A stretch of DNA of 64,000 bases from Pontixanthobacter sp. CEM42 (lineage in GTDB: Bacteria; Pseudomonadota; Alphaproteobacteria; Sphingomonadales; Sphingomonadaceae): NCBI RefSeq assembly GCF_017812015.1, contig NZ_JADQTN010000001.1, forward strand, positions 1,590,501-1,654,500. Reading direction: 5' to 3'. This document shows, in pieces, positions 1-9,832 of the stretch; position 1 is the first letter of the stretch; each line of letters starts with the position of its first letter. The notes under the pieces are model-generated. The model made no database searches and was not told where the DNA came from. It saw only the letters and a list, made by a program, of their open reading frames with translations. A program made the position numbers and the translations under genes.

Positions 1-290
1 GGCATACGTGGTCCGCCGAGTTTCGCCCACGCATCGCGTTGCGCCTGCCGCCAGCCTCTTTCGCGGGCTGCTTGTGCAGTATCGCCGCGCACATCCACTT
101 TGATCCCGCTAACATCGAGATCGCTGCTGCTGACAATCGCCGCAATGCCGCGATCACCCTCTACCTGAGCGATCAGAACCCGACTGAGCAACATCGCGCA
201 GATCATTGCTGCCAGTACCGCCAGGGTCTGGGCGAAAGCGCGGCTATTGAAGCGGCGCGAGGGGGTCAAAGAGGCGATTGCATGGGCCAT
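1..290 (-). CDS. Membrane-anchored or exported protein, 3' end missing (cut by window edge)
   Basis: The reading frame is open from an ATG at 288-290 to the left edge, giving the first 96 residues. The N terminus has a positively charged stretch and a hydrophobic segment at about residues 20-42 that would act as a signal anchor, followed by QVEGDRGIAAIV and a basic, alanine-rich region (TAQAARERGWRQAQRDAW). I recall similar proteins beside purM in sphingomonads, annotated loosely as heavy-metal-associated or DUF2066-like, but I cannot confirm the family. It is divergent from purM, with a gap of about 70 bases that must hold both promoters. The function is unknown. Confidence 0.7.
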   Translation of the reverse strand, partial: MAHAIASLTPSRRFNSRAFAQTLAVLAAMICAMLLSRVLIAQVEGDRGIAAIVSSSDLDVSGIKVDVRGDTAQAARERGWRQAQRDAWAKLGGPRM

Positions 291-361
291 CGGGGAAAAC
301 TCGGCGCCTTTTGCCCAAACATACATGGAAATCCAAGCGCGAATGACTAAAGCCTGTGGTC

Positions 362-1468
362 ATGTCGTCAGAAAATGAATCCGCAGAGAGCTACACCTAC
401 GCCAACGCGGGCGTATCCATCGATGCAGGCAACGCATTGGTGAAGGCCATCGGCCCGCTGGTAAAGGCCACCGCACGGCCCGGTGCGGATTCGGAGATTG
501 GCGGATTCGGCGGCTTTTTTGACCCTAAGGCAGCGGGCTATAAAGACCCATTACTGGTCGCCGCGAATGATGGTGTTGGCACAAAACTGAAGCTCGCCAT
601 CGATTTTGACCGGCATGATAGTGTCGGAATTGATCTGGTGGCAATGTGCGTCAATGATTTGATAGTGCAAGGTGCTGAACCACTGTTTTTCCTCGATTAC
701 TTCGCAACCGGCAAACTCGAAACTGGTGTCGCTGAGCGCGTTGTCGCAGGCATTGCAGGTGGTTGTACCGAGTCCGGTTGCGCGCTGATTGGCGGCGAGA
801 CCGCAGAGATGCCCGGCATGTATGGCGAAGGCGATTACGACCTCGCAGGCTTCTGCGTCGGTGCGGTTGAGCGCGGCGAGCAATTGACCGGCGAAAAGGT
901 TACGCCGGATCAGGTTCTTCTCGGCCTAGCCAGCTCAGGTGTGCATTCCAACGGCTATTCTCTGGTCCGCAAGCTGGCCGCTGACAAAGGTTGGGAATTG
1001 GATGCGCCCGCGCCGTTTGATAGCGAAAAATTGCTGATCGACGCCCTGATCGAGCCGACGCGTATCTATGTGAAGAGCTTGTTACCCGCGATTCGCAGCG
1101 GACGAATTGCCGCACTGGCTCATATTACTGGCGGCGGATTACTTGAGAACATCCCGCGCGTTCTGCCGGAAGGCGCGCATGCAACGGTTGATGCTGGTGC
1201 CTGGGAACAGCCCGGCTTGATGGCGTTCCTGCAAGAGCAAGGAAACATCGACCCAGCCGAAATGGCGCGCACTTTCAATTGCGGCGTCGGGATGATTTTG
1301 GCCGTCGGGTCGGACCACGTCGATGATCTGACAACTGAACTGCAAGCCGCTGGCGAAACCGTGCTGCGCGTCGGCACTATCGGCGAAGGACCACGCGGTT
1401 GCACAGTTCATGGTGCCGCAGGAATTTGGGGCTCCGCCGACGGCTGGAAAGCCGAGCACCTTGCCTGA
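362..1468 (+). CDS. purM: Phosphoribosylformylglycinamidine cyclo-ligase (AIR synthetase)
   Basis: PurM closes the imidazole ring of FGAM with ATP to make aminoimidazole ribotide in de novo purine synthesis, in the cytosol. The 368-residue product has the usual AIRS order: the N-terminal ATP-binding half with ANDGVGTK at about 68-75 and [18 protein letters not shown] near 96-113, then [11 protein letters not shown] and the C-terminal half with HITGGGL. The ATG at 362 is preferred over an in-frame GTG at 356 because the family starts near here. The next gene, purN, begins inside its last codons, so the two steps are translationally coupled. Confidence 0.95.
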   Translation: MSSENESAESYTYANAGVSIDAGNALVKAIGPLVKATARPGADSEIGGFGGFFDPKAAGYKDPLLVAANDGVGTKLKLAIDFDRHDSVGIDLVAMCVNDLIVQGAEPLFFLDYFATGKLETGVAERVVAGIAGGCTESGCALIGGETAEMPGMYGEGDYDLAGFCVGAVERGEQLTGEKVTPDQVLLGLASSGVHSNGYSLVRKLAADKGWELDAPAPFDSEKLLIDALIEPTRIYVKSLLPAIRSGRIAALAHITGGGLLENIPRVLPEGAHATVDAGAWEQPGLMAFLQEQGNIDPAEMARTFNCGVGMILAVGSDHVDDLTTELQAAGETVLRVGTIGEGPRGCTVHGAAGIWGSADGWKAEHLA

Positions 1469-2435
1469 GAAGGCCCCCGAGAAGGCAAAAGTTGCGGTTC
1501 TGATTTCCGGGACCGGCACCAATATGGCGGCGCTCCTTTATGCCAGCCGTCTTCCCAATTCCGCTTTCGACATTGTGCTGGTTGCTAGCAACAAAGCGGA
1601 TGCGGCAGGCCTAGCGCTGGCTTCGGGCGAAGGCATCGCGACCTCCGCCCATTCGCACAAGGGCATGGAACGCGAAGAGCATGACCAAATCATGGAAAAG
1701 GCGGTGCTGGATGCCGGCGCGGAGTACATCATTCTCGCCGGATATATGCGCATTCTCTCGCCAGAATTTACTGAGCGCTGGCACGGGCGGATGCTTAATA
1801 TCCACCCCTCGCTGCTGCCCAAATATCGCGGGCTGGAAACGCACAAACGCGCGATCGAAGCAGGTGATGCTGTGTCAGGTGCATCGGTCCATCTGGTGTC
1901 GAGTGAACTGGATGCGGGCGAAGTTTTAGGCCAGATCGAAGTGAAGATCACCGCTGACGATACGCCGGAAACATTGGCCGAGCGCGTGAAGCTGGCCGAG
2001 CATCAGCTCTATCCGCGCGTTGTGAATGACTATGTCGGACGGATATTCGACGCCGATTGGCTGCTCAGCCAAGTCCGCCATCTAGCTTTAGCACTGCCGG
2101 AAACTGAAGAACGCCCGAGTCATGGCGCACCTGGCTGGCGCACCGGCGGCAAGAGCGGCAAATATTTCGCCTATTTCAGCGACAAGCACCACGGCGTCGA
2201 ACATATTGCACTGCTCGCCAAGACCAGTGGACAAGACGAGATGATGGCGCTGATCGACCGCGATCCCGACACATTCTTCAAACCAGCTTTCTACGGAGCT
2301 AGCGGATGGATCGGCATCATTCTCAATCGCGCAGGTTGCGATTGGGATCAGGTCGAGCATTGGCTGAAGCGCAGCTGGCAAGCCGTTGCGCCGAAACGCC
2401 TGACCAAATTGCTCGACGCTGCTGACGAGTTTTAG
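1461..2435 (+). CDS. purN: Phosphoribosylglycinamide formyltransferase fused to an MmcQ/YjbR domain
   Basis: Residues 8-195 are a complete PurN, which transfers a formyl group from 10-formyl-THF to glycinamide ribotide. It has the start signature [16 protein letters not shown], the catalytic [12 protein letters not shown] (Asn114, His116) and Asp151 in [10 protein letters not shown]. The family usually stops near 190-215 residues, but here the frame continues to 324. Residues 203-318 ([37 protein letters not shown]) look like an MmcQ/YjbR domain, a double-wing fold of unclear role. The TTG at 1461, overlapping the purM stop, gives a normal PurN N terminus; an ATG at 1410 would add 17 residues. 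The next gene starts on the base after the stop. Confidence 0.9.
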   Translation: MPEKAPEKAKVAVLISGTGTNMAALLYASRLPNSAFDIVLVASNKADAAGLALASGEGIATSAHSHKGMEREEHDQIMEKAVLDAGAEYIILAGYMRILSPEFTERWHGRMLNIHPSLLPKYRGLETHKRAIEAGDAVSGASVHLVSSELDAGEVLGQIEVKITADDTPETLAERVKLAEHQLYPRVVNDYVGRIFDADWLLSQVRHLALALPETEERPSHGAPGWRTGGKSGKYFAYFSDKHHGVEHIALLAKTSGQDEMMALIDRDPDTFFKPAFYGASGWIGIILNRAGCDWDQVEHWLKRSWQAVAPKRLTKLLDAADEF

Positions 2436-3638
2436 GTGCCCCCTCCCCGCACCAGCCTCCTGGCCCGTGCGCCAATCGTCGATACGCTCTCGCGGGGACT
2501 CCAGAAGGCATGGGACAAAGGCTGGACCCCGCCGATTGTGTTGGAGCCCCATGTCTTGTGGGAACGCGCGGCAAAGGACCATGAGCCGGAGGATGAATTC
2601 AGTCGACGCAGCGCAGAGGATGCAGCCGATTTCCGTGAACGCCTCGACCGGCTGTGTCGTTCGCTGAACGAAGAAGCGCAGCTTAATCCGATGGGCCGAG
2701 CATTCGCACATGGCCAGTTGGTCCGGTCGATCAAACAGCGTTTTGCATTGGGCAAGCTGTGGCGCGAACGGCCTGAACTGCTCGAAACTGAACTTGCGCC
2801 GCCGATCATCATCGTTGGCCAAATGCGCGCGGGCACCACGCGTGTGCACCGGCTACTAGCCGCCGATCCAGCACATGCCGCCACGCGCTTTAGCGATAGC
2901 TGGCATCCTGTGCCGCAAACGCCCGATTTGCGCCCCGTCTGGAGCGGCGCAGCGCTCATCTTCGCTCGCACGCTCAACCCATGGCTGGAAACAATCCATC
3001 CGTTCGGCGCAGCACGAGCCGACGAAGAACTTGGCTGGCTGGCCGGCGCATTCGATCACTGCGCCTACGAAGCGCAGTGGCACATTCCCGCCTATGTCGC
3101 TTTCAGCGAAGCCGGTGATGCGGCACCGGTTTATCGGGAATTCGCGCGCATCCTGCGCACCGATGCCGCCAATCACGAAAATGCAAACCAACCGCGCGTG
3201 ATGAAGGTACCGCAATTTTCCGAGGATCTGACCGAGTTACTCGGCCAATTCCCGAATGCTAGAGTCGTAGTCGCCGAGCGCGATGAAGAACCCACAATCC
3301 GAAGTTCGGTCTCGCTGGTGGCGAACCAGATGGCCATGCAATCGGACGATGCTGATCTCGATCGGATTGAGGCGGAATGGACCCGCAAAACGCAGCTTCG
3401 CAAGGAAAGAACAGCACAGGGGCTAGCCAAGTTTGAAGGATCGGTCGCCCACATAGATTTCGCCGCGCTCGACACGGATTGGGAAAGCGCAATTGCAACA
3501 GCCTACAAAACGCTCGACCTGACGCTTAGCGATGCAGCTTTAACAGCGATGCGCGCCGAGCATAGGAAGGCTGGTCGCGCCAAGCACACGAAGCACAAAG
3601 AAGATCTGGAAAGCCTGTCCCGGCCGCGGCGTTATTGA
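2436..3638 (+). CDS. Sulfotransferase family protein
   Basis: The 400-residue protein carries a PAPS-type P-loop, IIIVGQMRAGTT at about 124-135, followed by a helix with HRLLAADP. Further on come VMKVPQFSED and VVVAERDEEPTIRSS, where sulfotransferases bind the 3'-phosphate. This fits the Sulfotransfer_3 type, which moves sulfate from PAPS to a carbohydrate, lipid or peptide; the acceptor cannot be read from sequence. It begins with GTG directly after the purN stop, so it is probably co-transcribed with purMN. About 110 residues precede the P-loop, a helical extension common in this subgroup. Confidence 0.8.
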   Translation: MPPPRTSLLARAPIVDTLSRGLQKAWDKGWTPPIVLEPHVLWERAAKDHEPEDEFSRRSAEDAADFRERLDRLCRSLNEEAQLNPMGRAFAHGQLVRSIKQRFALGKLWRERPELLETELAPPIIIVGQMRAGTTRVHRLLAADPAHAATRFSDSWHPVPQTPDLRPVWSGAALIFARTLNPWLETIHPFGAARADEELGWLAGAFDHCAYEAQWHIPAYVAFSEAGDAAPVYREFARILRTDAANHENANQPRVMKVPQFSEDLTELLGQFPNARVVVAERDEEPTIRSSVSLVANQMAMQSDDADLDRIEAEWTRKTQLRKERTAQGLAKFEGSVAHIDFAALDTDWESAIATAYKTLDLTLSDAALTAMRAEHRKAGRAKHTKHKEDLESLSRPRRY

Positions 3639-3643
3639 GCGGA

Positions 3644-3898
3644 TCAGCCGGCATCGTCGCGCGCGCGATTTACAATCGCAGTAATCTCATCAAGCAGTAA
3701 CAGACGTTCTTTCTTGAGCGTTTCCATCCGTTCGTCAGAAGCGGCGTCGACCTCCGCGTCAATCCGGTGAATTTCGCGATTCACTGTATGATATTTGTCG
3801 GACAACGTGCTGAAATGCCCGCCATTCATTTTCAGGCGATGAAGAATATCGGCATCTTTCGAGAACACTGCACCAAGTTCGTGAGGAGTATGCGCCAT
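3644..3898 (-). CDS. DUF465 (YdcH-like) small protein
   Basis: The 84-residue protein is predicted to be almost wholly helical. The central FSTLSDKYHTVNREIHRID and the charged tail ETLKKERLLLLDEI match the DUF465/YdcH family, whose members form short coiled coils and have no established role. It converges with the sulfotransferase (6 bases between stops) and lies downstream of the ndk terminator, so it probably has its own promoter in the AT-rich stretch at 3899-3975. Confidence 0.85.
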   Translation of the reverse strand: MAHTPHELGAVFSKDADILHRLKMNGGHFSTLSDKYHTVNREIHRIDAEVDAASDERMETLKKERLLLLDEITAIVNRARDDAG

Positions 3899-3961
3899 AG
3901 GGAGTCCTTTCCGGTTATGGCTGTCACTCTCCTACAATCTGCCAGCGCCGACTTTGCGCTA

Positions 3962-4015
3962 GATCAAAAAAGTGCAAAAACACGAAAAAGCCCCGCCGGA
4001 TCACTCCGACGGGGC
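3962..4015 (-). terminator. Rho-independent terminator of ndk
   Basis: On the minus strand, 36 bases past the ndk stop, an 11-base-pair stem with one mismatch (arms 3990-4000 and 4005-4015, loop 4001-4004) is followed by a T tract that continues as two more T runs down to 3962. The shape is that of a strong intrinsic terminator. Confidence 0.85.
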
Positions 4016-4050
4016 CATAATTCTCTAAACTAAAAGGTCAGTGCGGCCGC

Positions 4051-4473
4051 TTAGCCGACAATCTCGTCTTCGTTGAAGAAGTACGCGATTTCAATAGCGG
4101 CGTTTTCGTCGCTGTCGCTACCATGGACCGAGTTAGCTTCGATGCTTTCGGCCACTTCCTTGCGGATTGTGCCCGGCGCAGCGTCCGCCGGATTGGTCGC
4201 GCCCATGATGTCGCGGTTGCGCTGCATAGCGTTCTCACCTTCGAGAACTTGCACAACAACCGGACCGCTGATCATGAAATCAACCAGTTCGCCGAAGAAA
4301 GGGCGCTCTTTGTGTACTGCGTAGAAGCCTTCGGCTTGCTCGCGAGTCATCTGGATGCGCTTGGATGCGACAACGCGCAAGCCAGCTTCTTCCAGCATCA
4401 TAGTGACCTTACCGGTCAGATTGCGCTTGGTTGCGTCGGGTTTGATGATCGAAAAAGTGCGGGTGGCCGCCAT
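4051..4473 (-). CDS. ndk: Nucleoside diphosphate kinase
   Basis: Ndk equalises NTP pools by passing the gamma-phosphate of ATP to other NDPs through a phosphohistidine. The 140 residues are full length. The protein starts with [10 protein letters not shown], carries the nucleotide-binding [16 protein letters not shown], and has the active-site histidine in NSVHGSDS (His117). The ATG at 4471-4473 has an AAGGAAT-like ribosome site just upstream. It is a single-gene unit with its own terminator. Confidence 0.97.
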   Translation of the reverse strand: MAATRTFSIIKPDATKRNLTGKVTMMLEEAGLRVVASKRIQMTREQAEGFYAVHKERPFFGELVDFMISGPVVVQVLEGENAMQRNRDIMGATNPADAAPGTIRKEVAESIEANSVHGSDSDENAAIEIAYFFNEDEIVG

Positions 4474-4580
4474 GGGAAATTCCTTGATTCTAGATAGGGG
4501 ATTGAGCTGTTGCGCGCGCCCCTAGCCGCGCTGACGGCGCGCTGCAAGTTTTCCGAGCTGCCTGGCGGGTCGAAGGAACG

Positions 4581-5078
4581 TTACTCCAAGCCGCGACCGA
4601 CAGTCATTTGCCCTGTCGTGCCAACATCCTGCGCATTGGCGTTAATCGAGAAAATCAGATCCCCGTCGCCCTTGCCAGCAAGCATTGTGCCTTGCGCGGT
4701 TTTCATTTCCATTTCGATCTTTACGCCAGCGGCTTCCGCCTGCTTGCGGTAAAATGCCAACACATCCTCAAGCCCATCATCAGTCTTGAATATGATCATC
4801 GAACCCTGTCCATCATTGCGGTTGATGGTCGAGTTGGTCACGACTTCAGCGCCGGGATAGAGAGAGAACCCATCGGGCAGATCAACCGCGACATTGCTCC
4901 CGGAGCGAATTTGCATATCGCCGTCTTCTGACTTGATATCAATGCTGGATTCGCCGCTGCTCGTATCGACGGAGTAGTCGACTGTTTCGCCATCTTCGGT
5001 TTCGTAAGAGCCGGACCGGTCAGAACCGCAAGCAGCAAGAAGCAGTGACGTCGTGGCGACTAGAATGGTGCGTTTCAT
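4581..5078 (-). CDS. Hypothetical lipoprotein
   Basis: The 165-residue protein opens with a short signal peptide and a lipobox, LLLAACGS (Cys17), so it is expected to be lipid-anchored in the periplasm. After an acidic, serine-rich linker there is a compact domain with VAVDLPDGFSLYPGAEVV and a MIIFKTDDGLEDVLAFYRKQ segment. The latter resembles domains that sense or model a small folded unit in sphingomonad lipoproteins, but I do not recognise a named family. There is an AGGGA-type ribosome site before the ATG at 5076-5078. Confidence 0.8.
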   Translation of the reverse strand: MKRTILVATTSLLLAACGSDRSGSYETEDGETVDYSVDTSSGESSIDIKSEDGDMQIRSGSNVAVDLPDGFSLYPGAEVVTNSTINRNDGQGSMIIFKTDDGLEDVLAFYRKQAEAAGVKIEMEMKTAQGTMLAGKGDGDLIFSINANAQDVGTTGQMTVGRGLE

Positions 5079-5155
5079 GATTAAATCCCTCCAGAACTAT
5101 GAGAAACTGCAAATCTCGGCGGGAGCTTAGTCAATCGAGCGATGTGAGTCCAAAA

Positions 5156-5593
5156 TCACGCCATCTGCGCCCATTTGCCGCCTTCTTGCTTCCAGAAATT
5201 GCGCTCCAAGCCGTCTACATCGCCGAGCGATTTCCAGCATGCACGGGCTTCCTGCAGTCGGTCATCGCCGAAAAGCAAGAAGGCACGGTCGAAGCTATCG
5301 ATATCATCGCGCCATTTGCCATCGGCGAGCACTACATATTTGGCATCGTTTGGTGCAGACATTCCATTTGAGAGCAGCACCGGCTGACGCGCCTCATGCA
5401 CGTCACCGGATTTGCCATGTGCCAGAAACGCCTCGGGTGCGGTTTCCCAAAGCTGCTTATCGATACGTTCGAGTTGTTCGGCATCATCAGATACCACCAG
5501 CAGCTTCTCGCCTGCATTCTTGGTCGCACGCGCCAGCAGCGGCACAACCAATTCGGCCGGATCGCGGCTAAGCTGATAGAAATCGACGCGCAT
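5156..5593 (-). CDS. holC: DNA polymerase III chi subunit
   Basis: The 145-residue protein matches HolC. It begins [12 protein letters not shown], with LLARATKNAGEKLLVVSDD, LERIDKQLWE and FLAHG in the order expected. Chi links the clamp loader to single-stranded DNA-binding protein at the replication fork. Its ATG overlaps the stop of the DUF2256 gene in a TGATG, so it is translated by coupling, and both follow pepA in the same direction, an order I recall as common in sphingomonads. Confidence 0.92.
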   Translation of the reverse strand: MRVDFYQLSRDPAELVVPLLARATKNAGEKLLVVSDDAEQLERIDKQLWETAPEAFLAHGKSGDVHEARQPVLLSNGMSAPNDAKYVVLADGKWRDDIDSFDRAFLLFGDDRLQEARACWKSLGDVDGLERNFWKQEGGKWAQMA

Positions 5594-5748
5594 CAGCTCT
5601 TTGCCTCACCCTTCGTTCGTTTGCACCGCTCCGAACAATATCGGACATTATCCCAATCCCGCGCCCATTTCTTGCGCCAGCTGAAGGGCAGCCCACAAGA
5701 TGCGCAGACCTTGCTCGGCAAATCGCCCTTTTTGCGCATTTTAGGCAT
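5593..5748 (-). CDS. DUF2256 zinc-ribbon-like small protein
   Basis: This 51-residue gene was read directly from the minus strand: ATG at 5746-5748, TGA at 5593-5595. The protein begins [13 protein letters not shown] and contains [14 protein letters not shown] and RYCSERCKR, the paired cysteines and tryptophans typical of DUF2256. The four cysteines suggest one bound zinc. The role is not known. It lies between pepA and holC and overlaps the holC start by one base. Confidence 0.9.
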   Translation of the reverse strand: MPKMRKKGDLPSKVCASCGLPFSWRKKWARDWDNVRYCSERCKRTKGEAKS

Positions 5749-5759
5749 GGAATCGTGCC

Positions 5760-7220
5760 TTACCCCTCGCAATTCTCGCGCACGAAATTATCGATCAAGC
5801 GGACTCCGTATCCGGTCGCACCTTTGCCGTGGATTGGACCAGGCTTATCCGACCAAACTGTACCCGCAATATCGCAGTGCGCCCACGGCGTATCGTTCAT
5901 AATGAAACGTTGTAGGAACTGCGCCGCGGTAATCGAGCCAGCGCCCTTACCGCCGATATTTTGCATATCTGCAATCGGGCTGTTGATTTGCTTGTCGTAT
6001 GCAGGGCTGAGCGGCAGGCGCCATAGTTTGTCGCCGCTGCTTTTACCCGACGCGAGCAGCTTGTCCGACAGATCATCACTGTTGGAGAAGAGCCCGCCAT
6101 GCTCGTTACCGAGCGAGATGATAATCGCACCTGTAAGCGTCGCAAAATCGACGATCTGCTTCGGTTCGAACTCGGTTTGTGTCCAATGCAATGCATCACA
6201 CAGCACCAGCCGCCCTTCAGCATCGGTATTGAGAATTTCGATAGTCTGACCGGACATCGATTCGACAACGTCTCCCGGACGCTGCGCTTTGCCGTCAGGC
6301 ATATTCTCTACAAGACCAACTACGCCAACGACATTTGCTTTGGCTTTGCGCTTCACTATCGCGAGCATCGCACCAACGACTGCACCCGAACCGCCCATGT
6401 CCCATTTCATGTCGCCCATACCGGGTCCTGGCTTCAGTGAGATACCGCCAGTATCGAAGGTAACGCCCTTACCCACAAACGCTGTGGGCTTGTCGCCTTC
6501 CTTGCCGCCATTCCAACGGATTGCGAGAATGCGCGAGGGTTGCTCTGACCCGATACCCACGCCAAGCAATGCGCCCATGCCGAGCTCTTCCATCTGATCA
6601 TCGTCGAGCACAATCAGTTCCGCACCGGTGCCCGCAAACTTCTCTTCGCACCGCTCCACAAAGCTGACCGGGTAAAGGACGTTCGCTGGCTCGGACACTA
6701 GATCACGAGTGAACTCAACGCCTTCGGCAACCGCCGTCGCATCAACCCATGCCACTTCAGTGCCCTCTGGAGCGCCCGCCACTATCACTGTTTCAAGCGA
6801 AATTTTCTGTTCGTCTTTCAGCTTGGTCCGGTACAAATCATGTCGCCAGCCGCGCAGACGCAGACCGAGCAACACCGACGCAGCCGCGCCGCCGTCCAAA
6901 CCGCTGTCAGACAAGTCGAGGACCAGTGAAGTTTCGCCGGACGTCATGTATTTTGCAGCGAGGGCCGCTCCGGCTTTCTCAAGATTGGCAGTACGCGCAG
7001 CATCGCTTGCCTTGCCTGCGCCAGCGAGTGCAACGCGAACAACCGCGCCGTCACGTTCCACAAAACCTTCGAAACACTGGCCTGCATTGCCTTTGAAACG
7101 CGCAGCCTTCGCGCCTTCCACAAGCGATTTTTCCAAGCCAGCAGGTACCGCGCCTTTATCGGCGATATGCGCGACGAGGCGCGCGTCTGAGGGCTGGGTG
7201 TCAGTAAAATTGAACTGCAT
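5760..7220 (-). CDS. pepA: Leucyl aminopeptidase (M17)
   Basis: PepA removes N-terminal residues from peptides with a two-metal centre and works as a hexamer in the cytosol. The 486-residue protein has an N-terminal macro-like domain (1-165) and a C-terminal catalytic domain with [11 protein letters not shown] at 249-259 (Lys251, Asp256), [10 protein letters not shown] (Asp274) and the signature NTDAEGRL at 331-338. The ATG at 7220 follows a GGAG ribosome site; upstream in-frame Mets lack one. It is divergent from lptD and is followed by DUF2256 and holC. Confidence 0.95.
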   Translation of the reverse strand: MQFNFTDTQPSDARLVAHIADKGAVPAGLEKSLVEGAKAARFKGNAGQCFEGFVERDGAVVRVALAGAGKASDAARTANLEKAGAALAAKYMTSGETSLVLDLSDSGLDGGAAASVLLGLRLRGWRHDLYRTKLKDEQKISLETVIVAGAPEGTEVAWVDATAVAEGVEFTRDLVSEPANVLYPVSFVERCEEKFAGTGAELIVLDDDQMEELGMGALLGVGIGSEQPSRILAIRWNGGKEGDKPTAFVGKGVTFDTGGISLKPGPGMGDMKWDMGGSGAVVGAMLAIVKRKAKANVVGVVGLVENMPDGKAQRPGDVVESMSGQTIEILNTDAEGRLVLCDALHWTQTEFEPKQIVDFATLTGAIIISLGNEHGGLFSNSDDLSDKLLASGKSSGDKLWRLPLSPAYDKQINSPIADMQNIGGKGAGSITAAQFLQRFIMNDTPWAHCDIAGTVWSDKPGPIHGKGATGYGVRLIDNFVRENCEG

Positions 7221-7333
7221 GGGTTCTCCAAAAACTCTATTCTGCCGCGCATTTAGCGCCTGATTGTGTCTGATGCACGATGGCATCAAGGATTGGAATT
7301 GCGATTACGCGCGGGCGGTGCGATAGGCAAGCC

Positions 7334-9649
7334 ATGCCGCCGCTGCCTGAATCGCCATTCCATCAGCTCTTAGCGAACCGAATCTCTGCGCCCGGCACGT
7401 TGGTGGCGGTTGCCGCTGTGCTATCCGTCGGCACCGCGAACGCGGCCTATGCACAGGACGCCGCGTCGATGGATCCGTCTGTAATGCAGCCGGTCGAACA
7501 AACCGAAACGCCTGTTGATTCGCCGCCCCACCAGACCGAGGCAGGGCGAGCAATCGATTTTGAAGCCAATGAACTGGCCTACGATTCCGAGAATGACATC
7601 GTCACTGCATCAGGCAATGTCATCCTGCGCAGCGAAGACCGATCGGTCCGCGCGCAGCAGGTGACGTGGAACCGCAAGACCGGACAAATCGTTGCTTCGG
7701 GCGATGTCCGGTTCGTCGATGCAGAGGGCAACCAGCTGTATACCAGCCGGATCGAGCTGACCGACGAATTCGAAGCGGGCGCAATGGAAGAGTTGCTGCT
7801 TGCATTGCGCGCGGGAGGCCGCTTGGCGGCTCGCGGCGGTGCGCGGCAGGATGATGGCGCCATCATTCTTACCGATGCAGCGTACAGCGCCTGCGCCGTG
7901 GCTGATCCCGAAAATTGCGATAAAGACCCGAGTTGGCGCATTACCGCAGACCGCGTCACCTATTCGCCTGACGACCAACAAATCCGTTTCAAAGGTGCCT
8001 ATTTGGAGCTGTTCGGCGCGCGCTTGCTCCCGCTACCGGGCTTGGCCATTCGCGCTGACGGGGCCGCAGTATCCGGCGTCACCGTTCCCAATTTGCGCGT
8101 GTCGGAATCGAATGGAGTCGAAGTACAAGCGGGCTATTACTGGCGCTTGGCCGACAATAAGGATTTGACCGTCGAGGCATCGGTATTTTCGGAAGCGCCT
8201 CCGATGGTGTCGGCACAATGGCGGCATCTGACCGACAAAGGTGCGTATCAGATCACCGGCTATGGCACGAGCAGCCGCAGGATCGGTTTAGGGGGCGCGA
8301 CGCCGACTGCCCAAAACGATCTGCGCGGCTATATATTCGCCAACGGGAAGTTCCAGTTTACACCGAAATGGAGCGTTACCGGATCGGTCAGGCTCGCAAC
8401 CGACCGCACCTTCCTGCGCCGCTATGATATCAGCCGCGAGGACCGGCTTCGTTCGACAGTCAATGTCGAGCGGATTTCCGACACATCCTATTTCTCGCTC
8501 GCTGGCTGGGCGACACAAACGCTGCGCGTGAATGCGGAGCAGGGGCAAGTACCCTTTGCCTTACCTGTGCTGGACTATCGCAAGAGGTTTACCGATCCGT
8601 CCGGACTTGGCGGCACGTTGGAACTGCAAGCGAACACGCTCGCCATTACCCGTAACGAGGGGCAAAATACGCAACGCGCCTTTGCAGGTGCACGGTGGGA
8701 TTTGCGCAAGCTAACCAATCTTGGCCAAGTTGTAACGCTGACAGGGTTGGTGCGCGGCGATGTCTATCACAGCGATAATAACGGTCTGACAGCGACCGCC
8801 ATCTATCGCGGCAATCCTGGCTGGCAAACGCGCGGTGTCGCCTTGGGTGCAATAGACATGCAATGGCCATTTGTCGGTGAAGCGCTCGGCGGAACGCAGG
8901 TCTTTACGCCGCGCGTTCAAATCGTGGCTAGCCCGCCGATCCGCAATTTGGCCGTGCCCAACGAAGATGCCCGCGCAATCGACTTGGAGGACTCCAACTT
9001 GTTCGCGCTTAACCGCTTCCCCGGCTATGACCGGGTCGAGGACGGTACACGCATCACCTATGGCTTCGATTGGGAGCTGCAGCGGCCAAGCTGGCGCGCC
9101 AAGGCGACTTTCGGTCAATCTTACCGCCTCGACAAAGATCAGGACATTCTGGTTGATGGCACCGGCCTGAGCGAACGCGTTTCCGATTTCGTCGGTCGTA
9201 CCGAAGTCCGCTATCGCAACTTCCTGCAACTCACTCACCGCTACCGGCTCGACAAAGACAATTTCGCAGTGCGTCGGAACGAGTTCGACGCGACCGTTGG
9301 TACCAAGCGCACTTATGCCGAGATCGGTTATCTGCGGCTCAACCGCGATATCGCCGCCGGCATTGAAGATTTGCAGGACCGTGAGGAATTGCGGGTCGCC
9401 ACGCGCGTAGCATTTGCGAAATATTGGTCTGTGTTCGGATCGGGCGTGCTCAACCTGACCGATTTCGAGGAAGACCCGACCTTGACTTCGGATGGCTTCG
9501 AGCCGGTCCGCACGCGCCTCGGCGTCGCTTATCAGGATGATTGCCTAGAAATGGGTCTCACTTGGCGGCGCGATTATGTGACGTCGGGCGATGCGCAGCG
9601 CGGCAACACCTTCCAATTCTATTTCGCACTGCGCAACCTAGGCTTCTGA
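7334..9649 (+). CDS. lptD: LPS-assembly outer-membrane protein LptD
   Basis: LptD is the outer-membrane barrel that inserts lipopolysaccharide into the outer leaflet together with LptE. The 771-residue product has a signal peptide ending near AYA-QD at 40, an OstA/LptA-like jelly-roll domain (about 60-170, with IDFEANELAYDSENDIVTA) and a C-terminal beta-barrel that ends ...FYFALRNLGF with the terminal Phe used by the BAM complex. The ATG at 7334 gives a normal signal peptide, whereas the longer frame from 7280 does not. The following surA, pdxA and rsmA reproduce the classic enterobacterial order. Confidence 0.93.
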   Translation: MPPLPESPFHQLLANRISAPGTLVAVAAVLSVGTANAAYAQDAASMDPSVMQPVEQTETPVDSPPHQTEAGRAIDFEANELAYDSENDIVTASGNVILRSEDRSVRAQQVTWNRKTGQIVASGDVRFVDAEGNQLYTSRIELTDEFEAGAMEELLLALRAGGRLAARGGARQDDGAIILTDAAYSACAVADPENCDKDPSWRITADRVTYSPDDQQIRFKGAYLELFGARLLPLPGLAIRADGAAVSGVTVPNLRVSESNGVEVQAGYYWRLADNKDLTVEASVFSEAPPMVSAQWRHLTDKGAYQITGYGTSSRRIGLGGATPTAQNDLRGYIFANGKFQFTPKWSVTGSVRLATDRTFLRRYDISREDRLRSTVNVERISDTSYFSLAGWATQTLRVNAEQGQVPFALPVLDYRKRFTDPSGLGGTLELQANTLAITRNEGQNTQRAFAGARWDLRKLTNLGQVVTLTGLVRGDVYHSDNNGLTATAIYRGNPGWQTRGVALGAIDMQWPFVGEALGGTQVFTPRVQIVASPPIRNLAVPNEDARAIDLEDSNLFALNRFPGYDRVEDGTRITYGFDWELQRPSWRAKATFGQSYRLDKDQDILVDGTGLSERVSDFVGRTEVRYRNFLQLTHRYRLDKDNFAVRRNEFDATVGTKRTYAEIGYLRLNRDIAAGIEDLQDREELRVATRVAFAKYWSVFGSGVLNLTDFEEDPTLTSDGFEPVRTRLGVAYQDDCLEMGLTWRRDYVTSGDAQRGNTFQFYFALRNLGF

Positions 9650-9832
9650 GGCGACTATAATGTCATCTGGCAGAGCTGCACCGATCTTTGGCCCCATATT
9701 ATTGGCAATGCGCCGCAAACCCGCTATCCGGCGCAGCAATACCGTAGGTTACTCATGTTTGGTTAAGCCAGATTGTGGTCCAACCGGCGGAACCCAAGGC
9801 GCGAAGGACGGCGCTGCAAACGGATTATACAT

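Noticed and set aside
39-350. Plus-strand open frame at the left edge
   Set aside because: It lies antisense to the truncated membrane protein, has no family features and its composition is that of an opposite-strand shadow.
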